14,108 bases of DNA, taken from Leclercia sp. UBA7405. Its GTDB lineage: Bacteria; Pseudomonadota; Gammaproteobacteria; Enterobacterales; Enterobacteriaceae. Every line of letters starts with the position of its first letter. The first letter of the stretch is position 1. The stretch spans positions 7,401 to 21,508 of the forward strand of contig DKMV01000085.1 in assembly GCA_002469605.1 (NCBI GenBank), read 5' to 3'. Below, piece by piece: positions 6,495-14,108 of this stretch. Made by a program: the position numbers and the translations under genes. Under the pieces are notes generated by a model that did no database searches, was not told where the DNA came from, and worked only from the letters and a program-made list of their open reading frames with translations.

Positions 6495-6506
6495 CTGGGG
6501 TGAGGG
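6473..6506. repeat. REP-like palindrome, copy 4 (inverted, inside yicH)
   Basis: Stem CCCTCTCCC (6473-6481) / GGGAGAGGG (6486-6494), loop TTCA, then the inverted head GGGTGAGGG (6498-6506). It points opposite to copies 1 and 2. It overlaps the 3' end of yicH: the minus-strand stop codon TGA (6485-6483) lies in the hairpin loop and the head plus one stem encode the last seven residues. Confidence 0.85.
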
Positions 6507-8201
6507 TGAAACCGCTGGCGCCGCCGTCGACACTACCCCGCCCGTCATCGTCTGCTCCACCTGCTGCTTATCCATATTCACCGCGCTCAGCCTGCCGTTC
6601 ACCGTCGGCTTCAGCGGCGCGTTGCTCTGCACACTGCCGCTGGCGGTAAGCTGAATGTTGCCATCGCCTCCAATCGGCAGCGCCGGCCAGCCCCACTGTT
6701 GCAGCACGTTCAGCGGCACACCGCGACCGCGCAGGCTTACCCTGGCCTGGCGCGCAGGCAGCTGCGATACCGTGGCGGTTGCTTCCAGAATGCCGCGCTC
6801 GGTAAAGGCGCTCAGTTCGGTAATATTTACCGTGGCCGCGTTGGCCGCCAGGGCCAGCGACGGGCGGCGCACATCCACACGGTTAAAGGTGGCGGCGGCG
6901 CCGTTCAGGGTCGCGTTACCGCTCCATACCCCCCATCGGCGATCTTTTGCCAACTGGAGATTCGCGCCGTAGCCATCAAGGGCTGTGATCTGCCATGGGA
7001 AGGCAGGGTCCACGTCGATAATCAGGTTACGGCTCAGGCCAAATTTTTTCAGCGTCACGCTGTTCAGCCAGGCGGGCAGTTCCGTCATCCACAGGGTTTT
7101 CCAGTTCTCCGGCAGGGTGTACTCCAGCCCGGCAATGGCCATATCGTCCAGCACCAGCGCTTTACCGTCGCGCAGCCAGTTGCCGGAGGTGCGGATCATC
7201 CCGCCCTCCCAGCGCGACGAGAACTGGCGCAGCGCCGCGCCCTGTGGAGCGAACTCCGCGTTCAGGATCGGATCGTAAAGATGCAGCGAGCCGTAGATAA
7301 ACTCGCTGGCGTTCATCGATAGCCTGCCATCCTCGCTCTGCCAGTCGCCGTTGCTTAAGGTCATGTTGCGCAGGCTCAGATCGAGGTCGGTGACGGCCCA
7401 GTCCGGCCCTTGCAGGCGGGCGTCGGTAATTTCCAGGCGGCCGATCTGCAATGAGGGCAGGGTGGTGATGGGGGCAAAGAAGTCGGACAGGGTTTTATCG
7501 CTCTGCAGACGGATATCGTTCAGGCGCAGGGTATCCACCACCCAGCCGCCGTCGGCATTGCGTCGGGCGGTGCCGGTGAGCGAGCCGCGCGCCATGTCCG
7601 CGCCTATGTTGCTCAGCACCACCTCTTTGCCGTTCAGCTCGCCCTGGATCAGCACGTTGCTGCTCTCCACGCCGTTCAGCGTCAGCGACCCGGCGCTGAT
7701 CTCTATTTGCGCTTTTTTGCCCAGCACGTTGCCCGCCTCGGGCTGCCAGGGGCTCACGCCTCCCGTCACCTTCTGGGCGCTCAGATCCCACTCCATATTG
7801 GGGCTGTTAAAGGCCATGTTATGCAGCAGCAGGCGATCGGCCTGCAGGGGCAGCGGCGCGGTCTGGGGCGACAGGTTCAGGGTGCCGTCAGAGAGGGTGA
7901 TGGTGTCCATATGCAGCGGGTCGGTGATCTGGCGGCTGCTTATACCGATATCCACGGTTTTGGCCACCAGGGTGGCGGGCTTGCCGTCGCGGCCGAAGGT
8001 GACGTTTTGCAGCAGGATATGCGAAGGCGAGGAAAACCGGTGATCCATCAGGTCAAAATTGATTTCGTAATCGGTGTTGGCGGTGAGCCAGCCGCTTACC
8101 TGCGCCGCGCCCCAGCGGGTCTGGACGAGAAAATAGAGCGCAATTAGTGCCATCAGCAGGGCGATCAGAATATAGACGAGCAGCTTTCCGATAAATTTCA
8201 T
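6483..8201 (-). CDS. yicH: AsmA-family envelope protein YicH
   Basis: 572 residues, close to E. coli YicH (about 569). A single N-terminal membrane anchor (about 4-26, LLVYILIALLMALIALYFLV) is followed by QTRWG and a long periplasmic region rich in repeated beta strands and in leucine and glycine, typical of AsmA/TamB-like proteins. Members of this family are thought to bridge the envelope and help move lipids; the exact job of YicH is not settled. The last residues, PSPQPSP, are encoded by a REP-like element, so the natural C-terminus has been replaced or extended. It is convergent with yicI. The start ATG has only a weak GGA purine site just upstream. A plausible promoter lies at 8234-8262. 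Confidence 0.93.
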   Translation of the reverse strand: MKFIGKLLVYILIALLMALIALYFLVQTRWGAAQVSGWLTANTDYEINFDLMDHRFSSPSHILLQNVTFGRDGKPATLVAKTVDIGISSRQITDPLHMDTITLSDGTLNLSPQTAPLPLQADRLLLHNMAFNSPNMEWDLSAQKVTGGVSPWQPEAGNVLGKKAQIEISAGSLTLNGVESSNVLIQGELNGKEVVLSNIGADMARGSLTGTARRNADGGWVVDTLRLNDIRLQSDKTLSDFFAPITTLPSLQIGRLEITDARLQGPDWAVTDLDLSLRNMTLSNGDWQSEDGRLSMNASEFIYGSLHLYDPILNAEFAPQGAALRQFSSRWEGGMIRTSGNWLRDGKALVLDDMAIAGLEYTLPENWKTLWMTELPAWLNSVTLKKFGLSRNLIIDVDPAFPWQITALDGYGANLQLAKDRRWGVWSGNATLNGAAATFNRVDVRRPSLALAANAATVNITELSAFTERGILEATATVSQLPARQARVSLRGRGVPLNVLQQWGWPALPIGGDGNIQLTASGSVQSNAPLKPTVNGRLSAVNMDKQQVEQTMTGGVVSTAAPAVSPSPQPSP

Positions 8202-8233
8202 GGCTTTCCATCCCGCAAAACGTACGTAGAGGA

Positions 8234-8262
8234 GTTATGCATCATTTGTGCACAATGCTCAA
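8234..8262 (-). promoter_or_regulatory. probable yicH promoter
   Basis: Minus strand TTGAGC (8262-8257), 17-base spacer, CATAAC (8239-8234), each four of six bases to the sigma70 consensus. It lies between the xanP terminator and the yicH start codon, leaving a leader of about 25 bases, which suggests yicH can be transcribed apart from xanP. Confidence 0.4.
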
Positions 8263-8273
8263 GGCGGGATTAG

Positions 8274-8314
8274 TGTAAAACCGTGTCACGGCAGCAGTTT
8301 GCTACCGCCGTGAC
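8274..8314 (-). terminator. xanP intrinsic terminator
   Basis: Hairpin read on the minus strand: GTCACGGC (8314-8307) pairs with GCCGTGAC (8292-8285), with an inner AGCA/TGCT stem. It is followed after ACACGG by TTTTA. It lies 8 bases after the xanP stop. The U run is short and slightly displaced, so efficiency may be moderate. Confidence 0.6.
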
Positions 8315-8322
8315 GCATGGTA

Positions 8323-9717
8323 TTAGCTTTTTTCTGGCGGGAAGATCAGGTTGAGTACGATAGCGGTGATCCCGCCGGCGGCTATGCCGGAGGAGAGCAG
8401 GTTTTTCACCCAGTCCGGGGCAAACTGCAGGATCAGCGGCTGCTGAGAAACCCCCAGCCCCACCGCCAGCGACAGGGCGATGATCATGATCGCGCGGCGG
8501 TTCAGCGGCTCGCGGGAAACAATACGCACGCCGGAAGCGGCGATAGTGCCAAACATCACCAGGGTGGCGCCGCCCAGTACCGGTTCCGGAATGTGTTGCA
8601 CAAAGCCGCTCACCGCCGGGAACAGGCCGAGGGCGATCAGCATCAGCGCCACCACAAAGCCCACATAGCGGCTGGCCACGCCGGTCAGCTGGATCACGCC
8701 GTTGTTCTGGCCGAAGCAGGAGTTCGGGAAGGTGTTAAACACGGCCGAAACAAAAGAGTTCAGGCCGTTAGCCAGCACGCCGCCCTTCAGACGTTTCATA
8801 TAGAGCGGGCCGGAGACCGGTTGCTCAGAGACATCGGAGGTGGCGGTGATATCCCCGATGGTCTCCAGCGAGGTGATCATAAACACCAGCATCAGCGGCA
8901 ACAGCAGATTCCAGTCGATGCCCAGACCGTAATAAAGCGGAGTCGGCACCATGATCAGCGGGCCGTCGGCAGGCGCGCTATTCTGCGGCAGCATGCCCAT
9001 CGCCCAGGCGGCCAGATAGCCTGCCGCCATGGCAATCACCAGCGAGGCCACGCGCAGGTATGGGTTACGCTGGCGGTTAAGCAGGATAATGAGCGCCAGC
9101 ACGATACCTGCCAGCAGCAGGTTTTTCGGCGCGCCGAAGGTGTGGTCGTTCATCGCCGCGTAGCCGCCGCCGATGGAGGTCAGTCCCACCTGGATAAGGG
9201 ACAGGCCGATAATCATCACCACTACGCCGGAGACCAGCGGGGTTATAATGCGGCGCGCCAGGTGCAGTACCCGGGAGATAACCATCTCGGTGCAGCTCGC
9301 CAACATCAGGGTGCCGAACAGCGCCGCCATCATGGTGGGCACGTCCGCCCCGCCGGTTTTAAGGGCGGTACCGCCCATAATCAGCGGCGCAACGAAGTTA
9401 AAGCTGGTGCCCTGGATCGATAGCAGGCCGGAGCCCACCGGACCCCAGGCTTTAATCTGGATAATAGAGGCCACGCCGGAGGCGAACAGCGACATGCTAA
9501 TAATGTGCTGGGTATCCTGCGCCGGTAAGCCGAGCGCCTGGCAGATAAGCAACGCCGGGGTGATCACCGCAACAAACATGGCCAGCAGGTGCTGACAGGC
9601 GGCGAACAGGGTTTGCGCCAGCGGGGGGCGATCTTCAAGACGGTAAATCAGTTCACTATTATGCTGCGGCTGCGCAATCGGTTGCGCATCCTGTTTTTCA
9701 ACGGCGTTTACGGACAT
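8323..9717 (-). CDS. xanP: xanthine:H+ symporter XanP (NCS2 family)
   Basis: 464-residue inner-membrane permease of the NCS2/NAT family; E. coli XanP (formerly YicE) has 463. It takes up xanthine with a proton. The family signature [10 protein letters not shown] lies at 337-346 (Q337, N338, G340, T345). H43 in the first membrane segment (CQHLLAMF) and E285/D289 in SLETIGDIT correspond, by my alignment from memory, to functionally important residues of XanQ. The N-terminal 30 residues are polar and cytoplasmic. A TAGAAT promoter with an overlapping PurR-type operator lies upstream (9748-9785), fitting purine repression, and a hairpin terminator follows. It is divergent from gltS, with a 225-base gap between. 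Confidence 0.97.
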   Translation of the reverse strand: MSVNAVEKQDAQPIAQPQHNSELIYRLEDRPPLAQTLFAACQHLLAMFVAVITPALLICQALGLPAQDTQHIISMSLFASGVASIIQIKAWGPVGSGLLSIQGTSFNFVAPLIMGGTALKTGGADVPTMMAALFGTLMLASCTEMVISRVLHLARRIITPLVSGVVVMIIGLSLIQVGLTSIGGGYAAMNDHTFGAPKNLLLAGIVLALIILLNRQRNPYLRVASLVIAMAAGYLAAWAMGMLPQNSAPADGPLIMVPTPLYYGLGIDWNLLLPLMLVFMITSLETIGDITATSDVSEQPVSGPLYMKRLKGGVLANGLNSFVSAVFNTFPNSCFGQNNGVIQLTGVASRYVGFVVALMLIALGLFPAVSGFVQHIPEPVLGGATLVMFGTIAASGVRIVSREPLNRRAIMIIALSLAVGLGVSQQPLILQFAPDWVKNLLSSGIAAGGITAIVLNLIFPPEKS

Positions 9718-9747
9718 CGGCTGCGATCCCTGGGAGGAAAAGCGGGC

Positions 9748-9775
9748 ATTCTAGCCGATGATCCGGTAAAAGCAA
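9748..9775 (-). promoter_or_regulatory. xanP promoter
   Basis: Minus strand TTGCTT (9775-9770), 16-base spacer, TAGAAT (9753-9748), then GCCCGC at the start region about 20-25 bases before the xanP ATG. The -35 hexamer is inside the PurR-type site. Confidence 0.6.
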
Positions 9776-9785
9776 ACGATTGCCA
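9770..9785. promoter_or_regulatory. PurR-type operator at xanP
   Basis: AAGCAAACGATTGCCA matches the PurR box (ANGMAAACGTTTGCGT, reverse of ACGCAAACGTTTKCNT) at 13 of 16 positions, including the central GCAAACG and TTGC. It covers the -35 of the xanP promoter, the usual place for repression by PurR with guanine or hypoxanthine. E. coli xanP was predicted earlier as a PurR target by comparative genomics, as I recall. Confidence 0.65.
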
Positions 9786-9904
9786 GTCAAATTGAAGCGT
9801 AAAGATGCCGGGTTTTTTAAGCCTTTTTCTATAACCCACGGGAAAAGTTCTTTAAACTCAGGCGGCCGGGGCGCAAGTAGAGCGCAAACGGCCCGGGATA
9901 GCGC

Positions 9905-9925
9905 CGTGTGTACATGGAACACACG
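9905..9925 (+). other. hairpin in the gltS leader
   Basis: CGTGTGT (9905-9911) and ACACACG (9919-9925) form a perfect 7-base stem with a 7-base loop, 5 bases before the AAGGAG ribosome site of gltS. No U tract follows, so it is not a terminator; it could influence translation or mRNA stability. A GC-rich imperfect stem (GGCC / GGCC) lies just upstream. Confidence 0.5.
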
Positions 9926-9942
9926 CATAAAAGGAGCCTACT

Positions 9943-11145
9943 ATGATTCATCTCGATACCTTGTCGACGCTTGTTGCGGCAACGCTGGTTTTGTTGCTCG
10001 GTCGCCAGCTGGTTCACCGCGTTTCCTTCCTCAAAAAATACACCATTCCTGAACCCGTCGCCGGAGGTCTGCTGGCCGCGCTGGCCCTGCTGGTGCTGAA
10101 ACAGAGCATGGGCTGGGAGATCGATTTCGATATGTCCCTGAAAGATCCGCTGATGCTGGCCTTTTTCGCCACTATCGGCCTGAACGCCAACCTCGCCAGC
10201 CTGCGCTCCGGGGGCAGGGTTCTGGGCGTATTTCTGATAGTCGTGGTCGGGCTGCTGGTGGCGCAGAATGCTATCGGTATTGGCATGGCCTCCCTGCTGG
10301 GGCTGGATCCGCTGATGGGTCTGCTGGCGGGCTCTATTACGCTCTCGGGCGGACACGGCACGGGAGCCGCCTGGAGCAAGCTCTTTATCGAACGCTATGG
10401 TTTCCAGAACGCCACCGAAGTGGCGATGGCCTGCGCCACCTTCGGGCTGGTGCTGGGTGGCCTGATCGGCGGCCCGGTGGCGCGCTATCTGGTGAACCGC
10501 TCCGCCACGCCGCACGGCAGGCCGGAAGATGAAGCCGTGCCTTCCGCCTTTGAAAAACCCGACGTCGGGCGAATGATCACCTCGCTGGTGTTAATCGAAA
10601 CCATCGCCATGATCGCCATCTGCCTGACGGCGGGCAAAGCCATTGCGCAACTGCTGGCGGGAACGGCCTTTGAATTACCCACCTTTGTCTGCGTGCTCTT
10701 TGTGGGGGTCATCCTCAGCAACGGTCTGTCGCTGGTGGGCTTTTATCGCGTCTTTGAGCGTGCGGTATCGGTGCTGGGCAACGTCTGCCTGTCGCTGTTC
10801 CTGGCAATGGCGCTGATGAGCCTTAAGCTATGGGAGCTAGCCTCGCTGGCCCTGCCGATGCTGGCGATTCTGGCGGTGCAGACCCTGTTTATGGCGCTGT
10901 ATGCCGTCTTTGTAACCTGGCGAATGATGGGCAAAAACTACGATGCTGCGGTACTGGCTGCCGGGCACTGCGGGTTTGGGATGGGCGCGACGCCTACGGC
11001 TATCGCCAATATGCAGGCCATCACCGAGCGTTTTGGTCCGTCGCATATGGCGTTTCTGGTGGTGCCGATGGTAGGGGCGTTCTTTATTGATATCGTCAAC
11101 GCGCTGGTGATCAAACTGTACCTGATGCTGCCAATCTTTGGCTGA
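9943..11145 (+). CDS. gltS: sodium/glutamate symporter GltS
   Basis: 400 residues (E. coli 401), inner-membrane ESS-family carrier that imports glutamate with sodium. The two inverted halves each carry the reentrant-loop glycine motif: SGGHGTGAAW (135-144) and GHCGFGMGATPTAIANM (341-357). A polar central loop (about 187-210) joins the halves. AAGGAG stands 6 bases before the ATG, preceded by a 7-base-pair hairpin. The gene stands alone between divergent xanP and convergent recG. Its stop codon is only 3 bases from the recG stop, so there is no room for a separate terminator for either gene. Confidence 0.97.
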   Translation: MIHLDTLSTLVAATLVLLLGRQLVHRVSFLKKYTIPEPVAGGLLAALALLVLKQSMGWEIDFDMSLKDPLMLAFFATIGLNANLASLRSGGRVLGVFLIVVVGLLVAQNAIGIGMASLLGLDPLMGLLAGSITLSGGHGTGAAWSKLFIERYGFQNATEVAMACATFGLVLGGLIGGPVARYLVNRSATPHGRPEDEAVPSAFEKPDVGRMITSLVLIETIAMIAICLTAGKAIAQLLAGTAFELPTFVCVLFVGVILSNGLSLVGFYRVFERAVSVLGNVCLSLFLAMALMSLKLWELASLALPMLAILAVQTLFMALYAVFVTWRMMGKNYDAAVLAAGHCGFGMGATPTAIANMQAITERFGPSHMAFLVVPMVGAFFIDIVNALVIKLYLMLPIFG

Positions 11146-11148
11146 CCC

Positions 11149-13227
11149 TCAGGCGTTGGAGTAACGCTCGGTTTCGGGCATCCAGCGCTCAATCAACGCT
11201 GCCGCCTGTTCGGGGTAGCGCTCATGAATATGCCGCGCCAGGCGCTGAACTTCAGGGATCATCGCCTGATCGCGCAGCAAGTCTGCCACTTTAAACTCGG
11301 CGTTGCCGGTCTGACGGGTACCCAGCAGCTCACCGGGGCCGCGGATCTCCAGATCTTTTTGCGCAATCACGAAGCCGTCGTTGCTGTCACGCAACACCTG
11401 CAGGCGCATCTGCGCCGTTTTTGACAGGGGCGCTTTGTAGAGCAGCACGCAGTGGGAGGCCACCGCGCCGCGCCCGACGCGGCCGCGCAGCTGGTGGAGC
11501 TGCGCAAGGCCTAGACGTTCCGGGTTTTCAATAATCATCAGGCTGGCGTTGGGCACGTCCACGCCCACTTCGATGACCGTGGTGGCGATCAGCAGATGCA
11601 GCTCGCCCTGCTTAAAAGCCTGCATCACCGCCTGTTTTTCCGCAGGCTTCATGCGGCCGTGCACCAGCCCAACGTTCAGCTCCGGCAGGGCCAGCTTAAG
11701 CTCTTCCCAGGTGGCTTCGGCAGCCTGGGCTTCCAGCAGGTCGGACTCTTCAATCAGGGTGCAGACCCAGTAGGCCTGGCGCCCCTCTTTGCAGGCGTTG
11801 CGCACGCGATCGATGATCTCCTGGCGGCGGGTATCCGGAATAGCAACCGTAGTGACCGGCGTACGGCCCGGGGGCAGCTCGTCGATGGTGGAGGTATCCA
11901 GATCGGCGTAGGCGGTCATCGCCAGGGTGCGCGGAATGGGGGTGGCGGTCATGATCAGCTGATGCGGGTGGAATCCCTGCTGTAGACCTTTTTCCCACAG
12001 CGCCAGCCGCTGATGCACCCCGAAGCGGTGCTGTTCGTCGATGATCACCAGCGCCAGGCCGTTAAACTGGACCTGTTCCTGGAAAATGGCATGGGTGCCG
12101 ACAATCATCTGCACCTGACCGCTGGCAATCGCCTCCTGCTGCGCCAGCCGCGCTTTGCCTTTCTGCTTGCCCGCCAGCCAGCCCACCTCAATACCCAGCG
12201 GGGCAAACCAGCTGCGGAAGTTATTCGCATGCTGCTCGGCCAGCAGTTCGGTGGGGGCCATCAGCGCCACCTGCTTACCGTGGGCGATAGCCCGAAGTGC
12301 GGCAAGGGCGGCCACCAGAGTTTTACCGGAACCCACATCGCCCTGAACGAGGCGCATCATGGGCACGTCAAGGGCCATGTCGCGCTCCACTTCAGCCACC
12401 ACGCGGGCCTGAGCCCCGGTCGGCTTAAACGGCAGCGAGGCCAGCAGCTTATCTTTTAAATCGTCACGCGCCGTCAGGGGCAGGGCATGGAAGCGCTGGG
12501 CGCCGGCTCGCAGGGCCAGCATGCTCAGGTTATGCGCCAGTAACTCTTCAAGGATAAGCCGCCGCTGGGCGGGGTGCTGTCCGCTCTCTAAATCGCTTAG
12601 CTGTAATGAGGGCGGCGGGCGGTGCAGGGTGCGTATCGCTTCCGGCAGGCTCATCATGCCCTGTGCCAGCTCGGGCGGCAGCAGCTCGGCAATGGCGCAG
12701 GTGTCCAGCAGCTCTAGCGCCTGGTCGGTCAGCTTGCGCAGCGTGGCCTGCTTCACGCCTTCGGTGGTGGGATAGACCGGCGTCAGGGTCTCTTGCAGTT
12801 CCGGCGTGCTGAGATCGCCCTGTACGCGGTACTCCGGGTGGATCATCTCCGCGCCGTATTTACCGCGTTTGGCTTCGCCATAGGCCAGCACCCGGCGTCC
12901 GGGCGCGAGGCTGTTTTTCATCGCCGCGCTGAAGTTGAAAAAGCGCAGGGTGAGCACAGCGGAGCCGTCGCTGATCTGGCAGGTCATCATCCGGCGGCCG
13001 CCGAAGGTCACGTTGCAGTTCATCACTTCACCTTCCACCGTGGCGTAAACGCCGGGCAGCAGGTCGTCAATGCGGTAGAGGTGGGTACGATCTTCGTAAC
13101 GCAGAGGGAAGTGGAGCAGCAGATCCTGCACCGTATGCAGGCCAATCTTCGCCAGTTTGCTGCTTTGCGCCGCCCCTACGCCCGTAAGCGTATTGAGAGG
13201 AACGGCATCGAGCAGGCGGCCTTTCAT
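11149..13227 (-). CDS. recG: ATP-dependent DNA helicase RecG
   Basis: 692 residues (E. coli 693). This monomeric double-stranded DNA translocase reverses stalled replication forks and processes Holliday junctions and R-loops. The N-terminal wedge/OB domain (about 55-150) is followed by the helicase core: Walker A GDVGSGKT (296-303), APTELLAEQH (324-333), DEQH box (397-400), TATPIPRT, and the region EVGVDVPNAS...QLRGRVGRG with the C-terminal TRG motif. The ATG lies 3 bases after the trmH stop, so it is probably translated as part of the spoT-trmH-recG operon. Its ribosome site (GGGAT) lies inside the end of trmH. The gene is intact. Confidence 0.98.
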   Translation of the reverse strand: MKGRLLDAVPLNTLTGVGAAQSSKLAKIGLHTVQDLLLHFPLRYEDRTHLYRIDDLLPGVYATVEGEVMNCNVTFGGRRMMTCQISDGSAVLTLRFFNFSAAMKNSLAPGRRVLAYGEAKRGKYGAEMIHPEYRVQGDLSTPELQETLTPVYPTTEGVKQATLRKLTDQALELLDTCAIAELLPPELAQGMMSLPEAIRTLHRPPPSLQLSDLESGQHPAQRRLILEELLAHNLSMLALRAGAQRFHALPLTARDDLKDKLLASLPFKPTGAQARVVAEVERDMALDVPMMRLVQGDVGSGKTLVAALAALRAIAHGKQVALMAPTELLAEQHANNFRSWFAPLGIEVGWLAGKQKGKARLAQQEAIASGQVQMIVGTHAIFQEQVQFNGLALVIIDEQHRFGVHQRLALWEKGLQQGFHPHQLIMTATPIPRTLAMTAYADLDTSTIDELPPGRTPVTTVAIPDTRRQEIIDRVRNACKEGRQAYWVCTLIEESDLLEAQAAEATWEELKLALPELNVGLVHGRMKPAEKQAVMQAFKQGELHLLIATTVIEVGVDVPNASLMIIENPERLGLAQLHQLRGRVGRGAVASHCVLLYKAPLSKTAQMRLQVLRDSNDGFVIAQKDLEIRGPGELLGTRQTGNAEFKVADLLRDQAMIPEVQRLARHIHERYPEQAAALIERWMPETERYSNA

Positions 13228-13230
13228 CTT

Positions 13231-13920
13231 TTATCCCGCGTACTGCATGGTGGCCCACCAGTCGGCATCGGCTTCGATTTCGCCCTGCAGGTTGACGTGG
13301 GGGTAGGGTAATTTCTTCTGCTTCGCCACGCGGGCCAGCACCGGATAACCGCCTTCGAACAGCAGGCGTTGCTGCTCCTCTTCCGGCAGCATGCTGTTGC
13401 TGCGGCTATACATGCCGGCATTCTGCCGCTGGCGCTGCGCTTCGTAGAGGATCAGCGCCGAGGCCACGGAGACGTTCAGCGACTGCACCATGCCGGTCAT
13501 TGGAATGATGATGTCCCGATCCGCCAGATCCAGCGCTTCCTGGGTGATCCCGGTCTTCTCCTGGCCCATCAGAATGCAGGTCGGGCGGGTGTAGTCGATA
13601 TCGCGAAAATCAACGGCATCGTCAGAAAGGTGGGTGGCAAGTACCTGCATACCGCGCCCTTTCAGGTGCGCGACGGCTTCGCCGATGGTGTTATGGGATT
13701 TAACCTGTACCCAGCTGTTGCTGCCCGCCGCCGCCGAGGCCATGGTTCGCGCCCGGTGGCCCGGCCAGACGGCGTGCACTTCATGCACGCCGACGGCGTC
13801 TGCGGTACGCACAATAGCAGCAACGTTATGGGGTTTATGGACCTGCTCCATGCAGACTGTCAGATCGGGCTGACGCCTGGCGAGCATCTCGCATATACGC
13901 GCATAACGCTGTGCATTCAT
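13231..13920 (-). CDS. trmH: tRNA (guanosine-18-2'-O)-methyltransferase TrmH
   Basis: 229 residues, equal to E. coli TrmH (SpoU). It methylates the 2'-OH of G18 in the tRNA D loop using S-adenosylmethionine. The SPOUT knotted-fold motifs are present: motif 1 HNVAAIVRTADAVGV (31-45, with R38 likely catalytic), motif 2 ILMGQEKTGI (116-125) and motif 3 IIIPMTGMVQSLNVSVASAL (137-156). ATG at 13920 is chosen because it matches the E. coli start (MN..RYARICEML) and lies 4 bases after the spoT stop; the open frame continues 29 codons further into spoT without support. Co-transcribed with spoT and recG. Confidence 0.97.
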   Translation of the reverse strand: MNAQRYARICEMLARRQPDLTVCMEQVHKPHNVAAIVRTADAVGVHEVHAVWPGHRARTMASAAAGSNSWVQVKSHNTIGEAVAHLKGRGMQVLATHLSDDAVDFRDIDYTRPTCILMGQEKTGITQEALDLADRDIIIPMTGMVQSLNVSVASALILYEAQRQRQNAGMYSRSNSMLPEEEQQRLLFEGGYPVLARVAKQKKLPYPHVNLQGEIEADADWWATMQYAG

Positions 13921-13924
13921 TCGC

Positions 13925-14108
13925 TTAGTTTCGGTTACGGGTGACTTTAATGACGTCCGGCATGACGCGAATCTTGCGCATAATATTCGCCAGATGCACG
14001 CGGTCACGGGCGGTCAGACGGATAAAGGCGCTGTAAACGCGGCCATCTTTCTCTTCCGTGTTCAGGCTCTGAATATTGGAAGAGGCCGTGTTGATTGCCG
14101 CCGTCAGG
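13925..14108 (-). CDS. spoT: SpoT, C-terminal end (partial)
   Basis: The last 60 codons and TAA stop of spoT; the 5' part is outside the window. The translated end runs from LTAAINTASSNIQ through RVYSAFIRLTARDRVH to KVTRNRN, the known C-terminus of the bifunctional (p)ppGpp synthase/hydrolase SpoT. This part is the C-terminal ACT regulatory domain, not the catalytic domains. It heads the operon that continues with trmH, 4 bases downstream, and recG. Confidence 0.96.
   Translation of the reverse strand, partial: LTAAINTASSNIQSLNTEEKDGRVYSAFIRLTARDRVHLANIMRKIRVMPDVIKVTRNRN

Noticed and set aside
6205..6506. CRISPR array
   Set aside because: Repeats are palindromic REP-like units with irregular spacing and mixed orientation, no constant spacer length and no cas genes.
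6295..6654. Plus-strand open frames across the REP cluster
   Set aside because: Low-complexity translation of repeats (SLQGEGWGEGE type), no ribosome site, overlapping yicH.
8317..9423. Long plus-strand open frame of 368 codons opposite xanP
   Set aside because: Rich in H, Q, R and G, as expected for the reverse frame of a GC-rich gene; xanP on the other strand is certain.
9718..9942. Purine riboswitch between xanP and gltS
   Set aside because: The xanP leader is only about 20-25 bases, too short for the aptamer; the PurR-type site explains purine control.
13921..14007. Extended 258-codon trmH start at 14007
   Set aside because: The extension lies inside spoT, and the 229-residue form from 13920 matches the E. 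coli start and length.

Overview
The window comes from a chromosome of the family Enterobacteriaceae. Its backbone has the E. coli K-12 gene content and order spoT-trmH-recG / gltS / xanP / yicH / yicI-yicJ / selC, here running right to left, and protein lengths and key residues agree closely with E. coli. The GC-rich host genes and the CCCTCACCCTAACCCTCTCCC-type palindromic repeats after yicI suggest the Enterobacter/Leclercia/Lelliottia side of the family rather than E. coli itself. I cannot fix the genus without a search.

Region 1 (1-2083) is accessory DNA lying against the 3' end of the selenocysteine tRNA gene selC, a classical integration hotspot. It holds a SymE-like toxin gene (minus strand), a divergent 54-codon ribbon-helix-helix protein, and a strongly AT-rich two-gene cassette (795-2061). 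The cassette encodes an unrecognised 285-residue soluble protein and an overlapping 144-residue protein with three predicted membrane segments. A near-consensus LexA box and a good sigma70-type promoter lie just upstream of it. A pair of related palindromes lies between symE and the ribbon-helix-helix gene, one of them covering that gene's start codon. No integrase and no second copy of the selC 3' end is visible, so the element must continue to the left or be a remnant.

Region 2 (2084-6188) holds selC, its promoter, and the yicJ-yicI operon: a GPH-family sugar symporter followed by a GH31 alpha-xylosidase. Together they import and hydrolyse alpha-xylosides such as isoprimeverose. Region 3 (6189-6510) is a cluster of four REP-like hairpins between the convergent yicI and yicH. 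The last hairpin has invaded the yicH 3' end and supplies its final codons, with the stop codon in the hairpin loop.

Region 4 (6483-9717) carries yicH (AsmA-family envelope protein) and xanP (xanthine permease) on the minus strand. A hairpin terminator follows xanP, and a PurR-type operator overlaps the xanP promoter. Region 5 (9943-11145) is gltS (sodium/glutamate symporter) on the plus strand. Region 6 (11149-14108) is the tightly packed minus-strand run spoT(partial)-trmH-recG, with gaps of 4 and 3 bases. recG ends 3 bases from the convergent gltS stop.

The most interesting part is the LexA-box-linked two-gene cassette beside selC. Its combination of a soluble protein, an overlapping small membrane protein, probable SOS control and a hotspot location fits an undescribed phage-defence or damage-response toxin module, but this is inference from architecture only.
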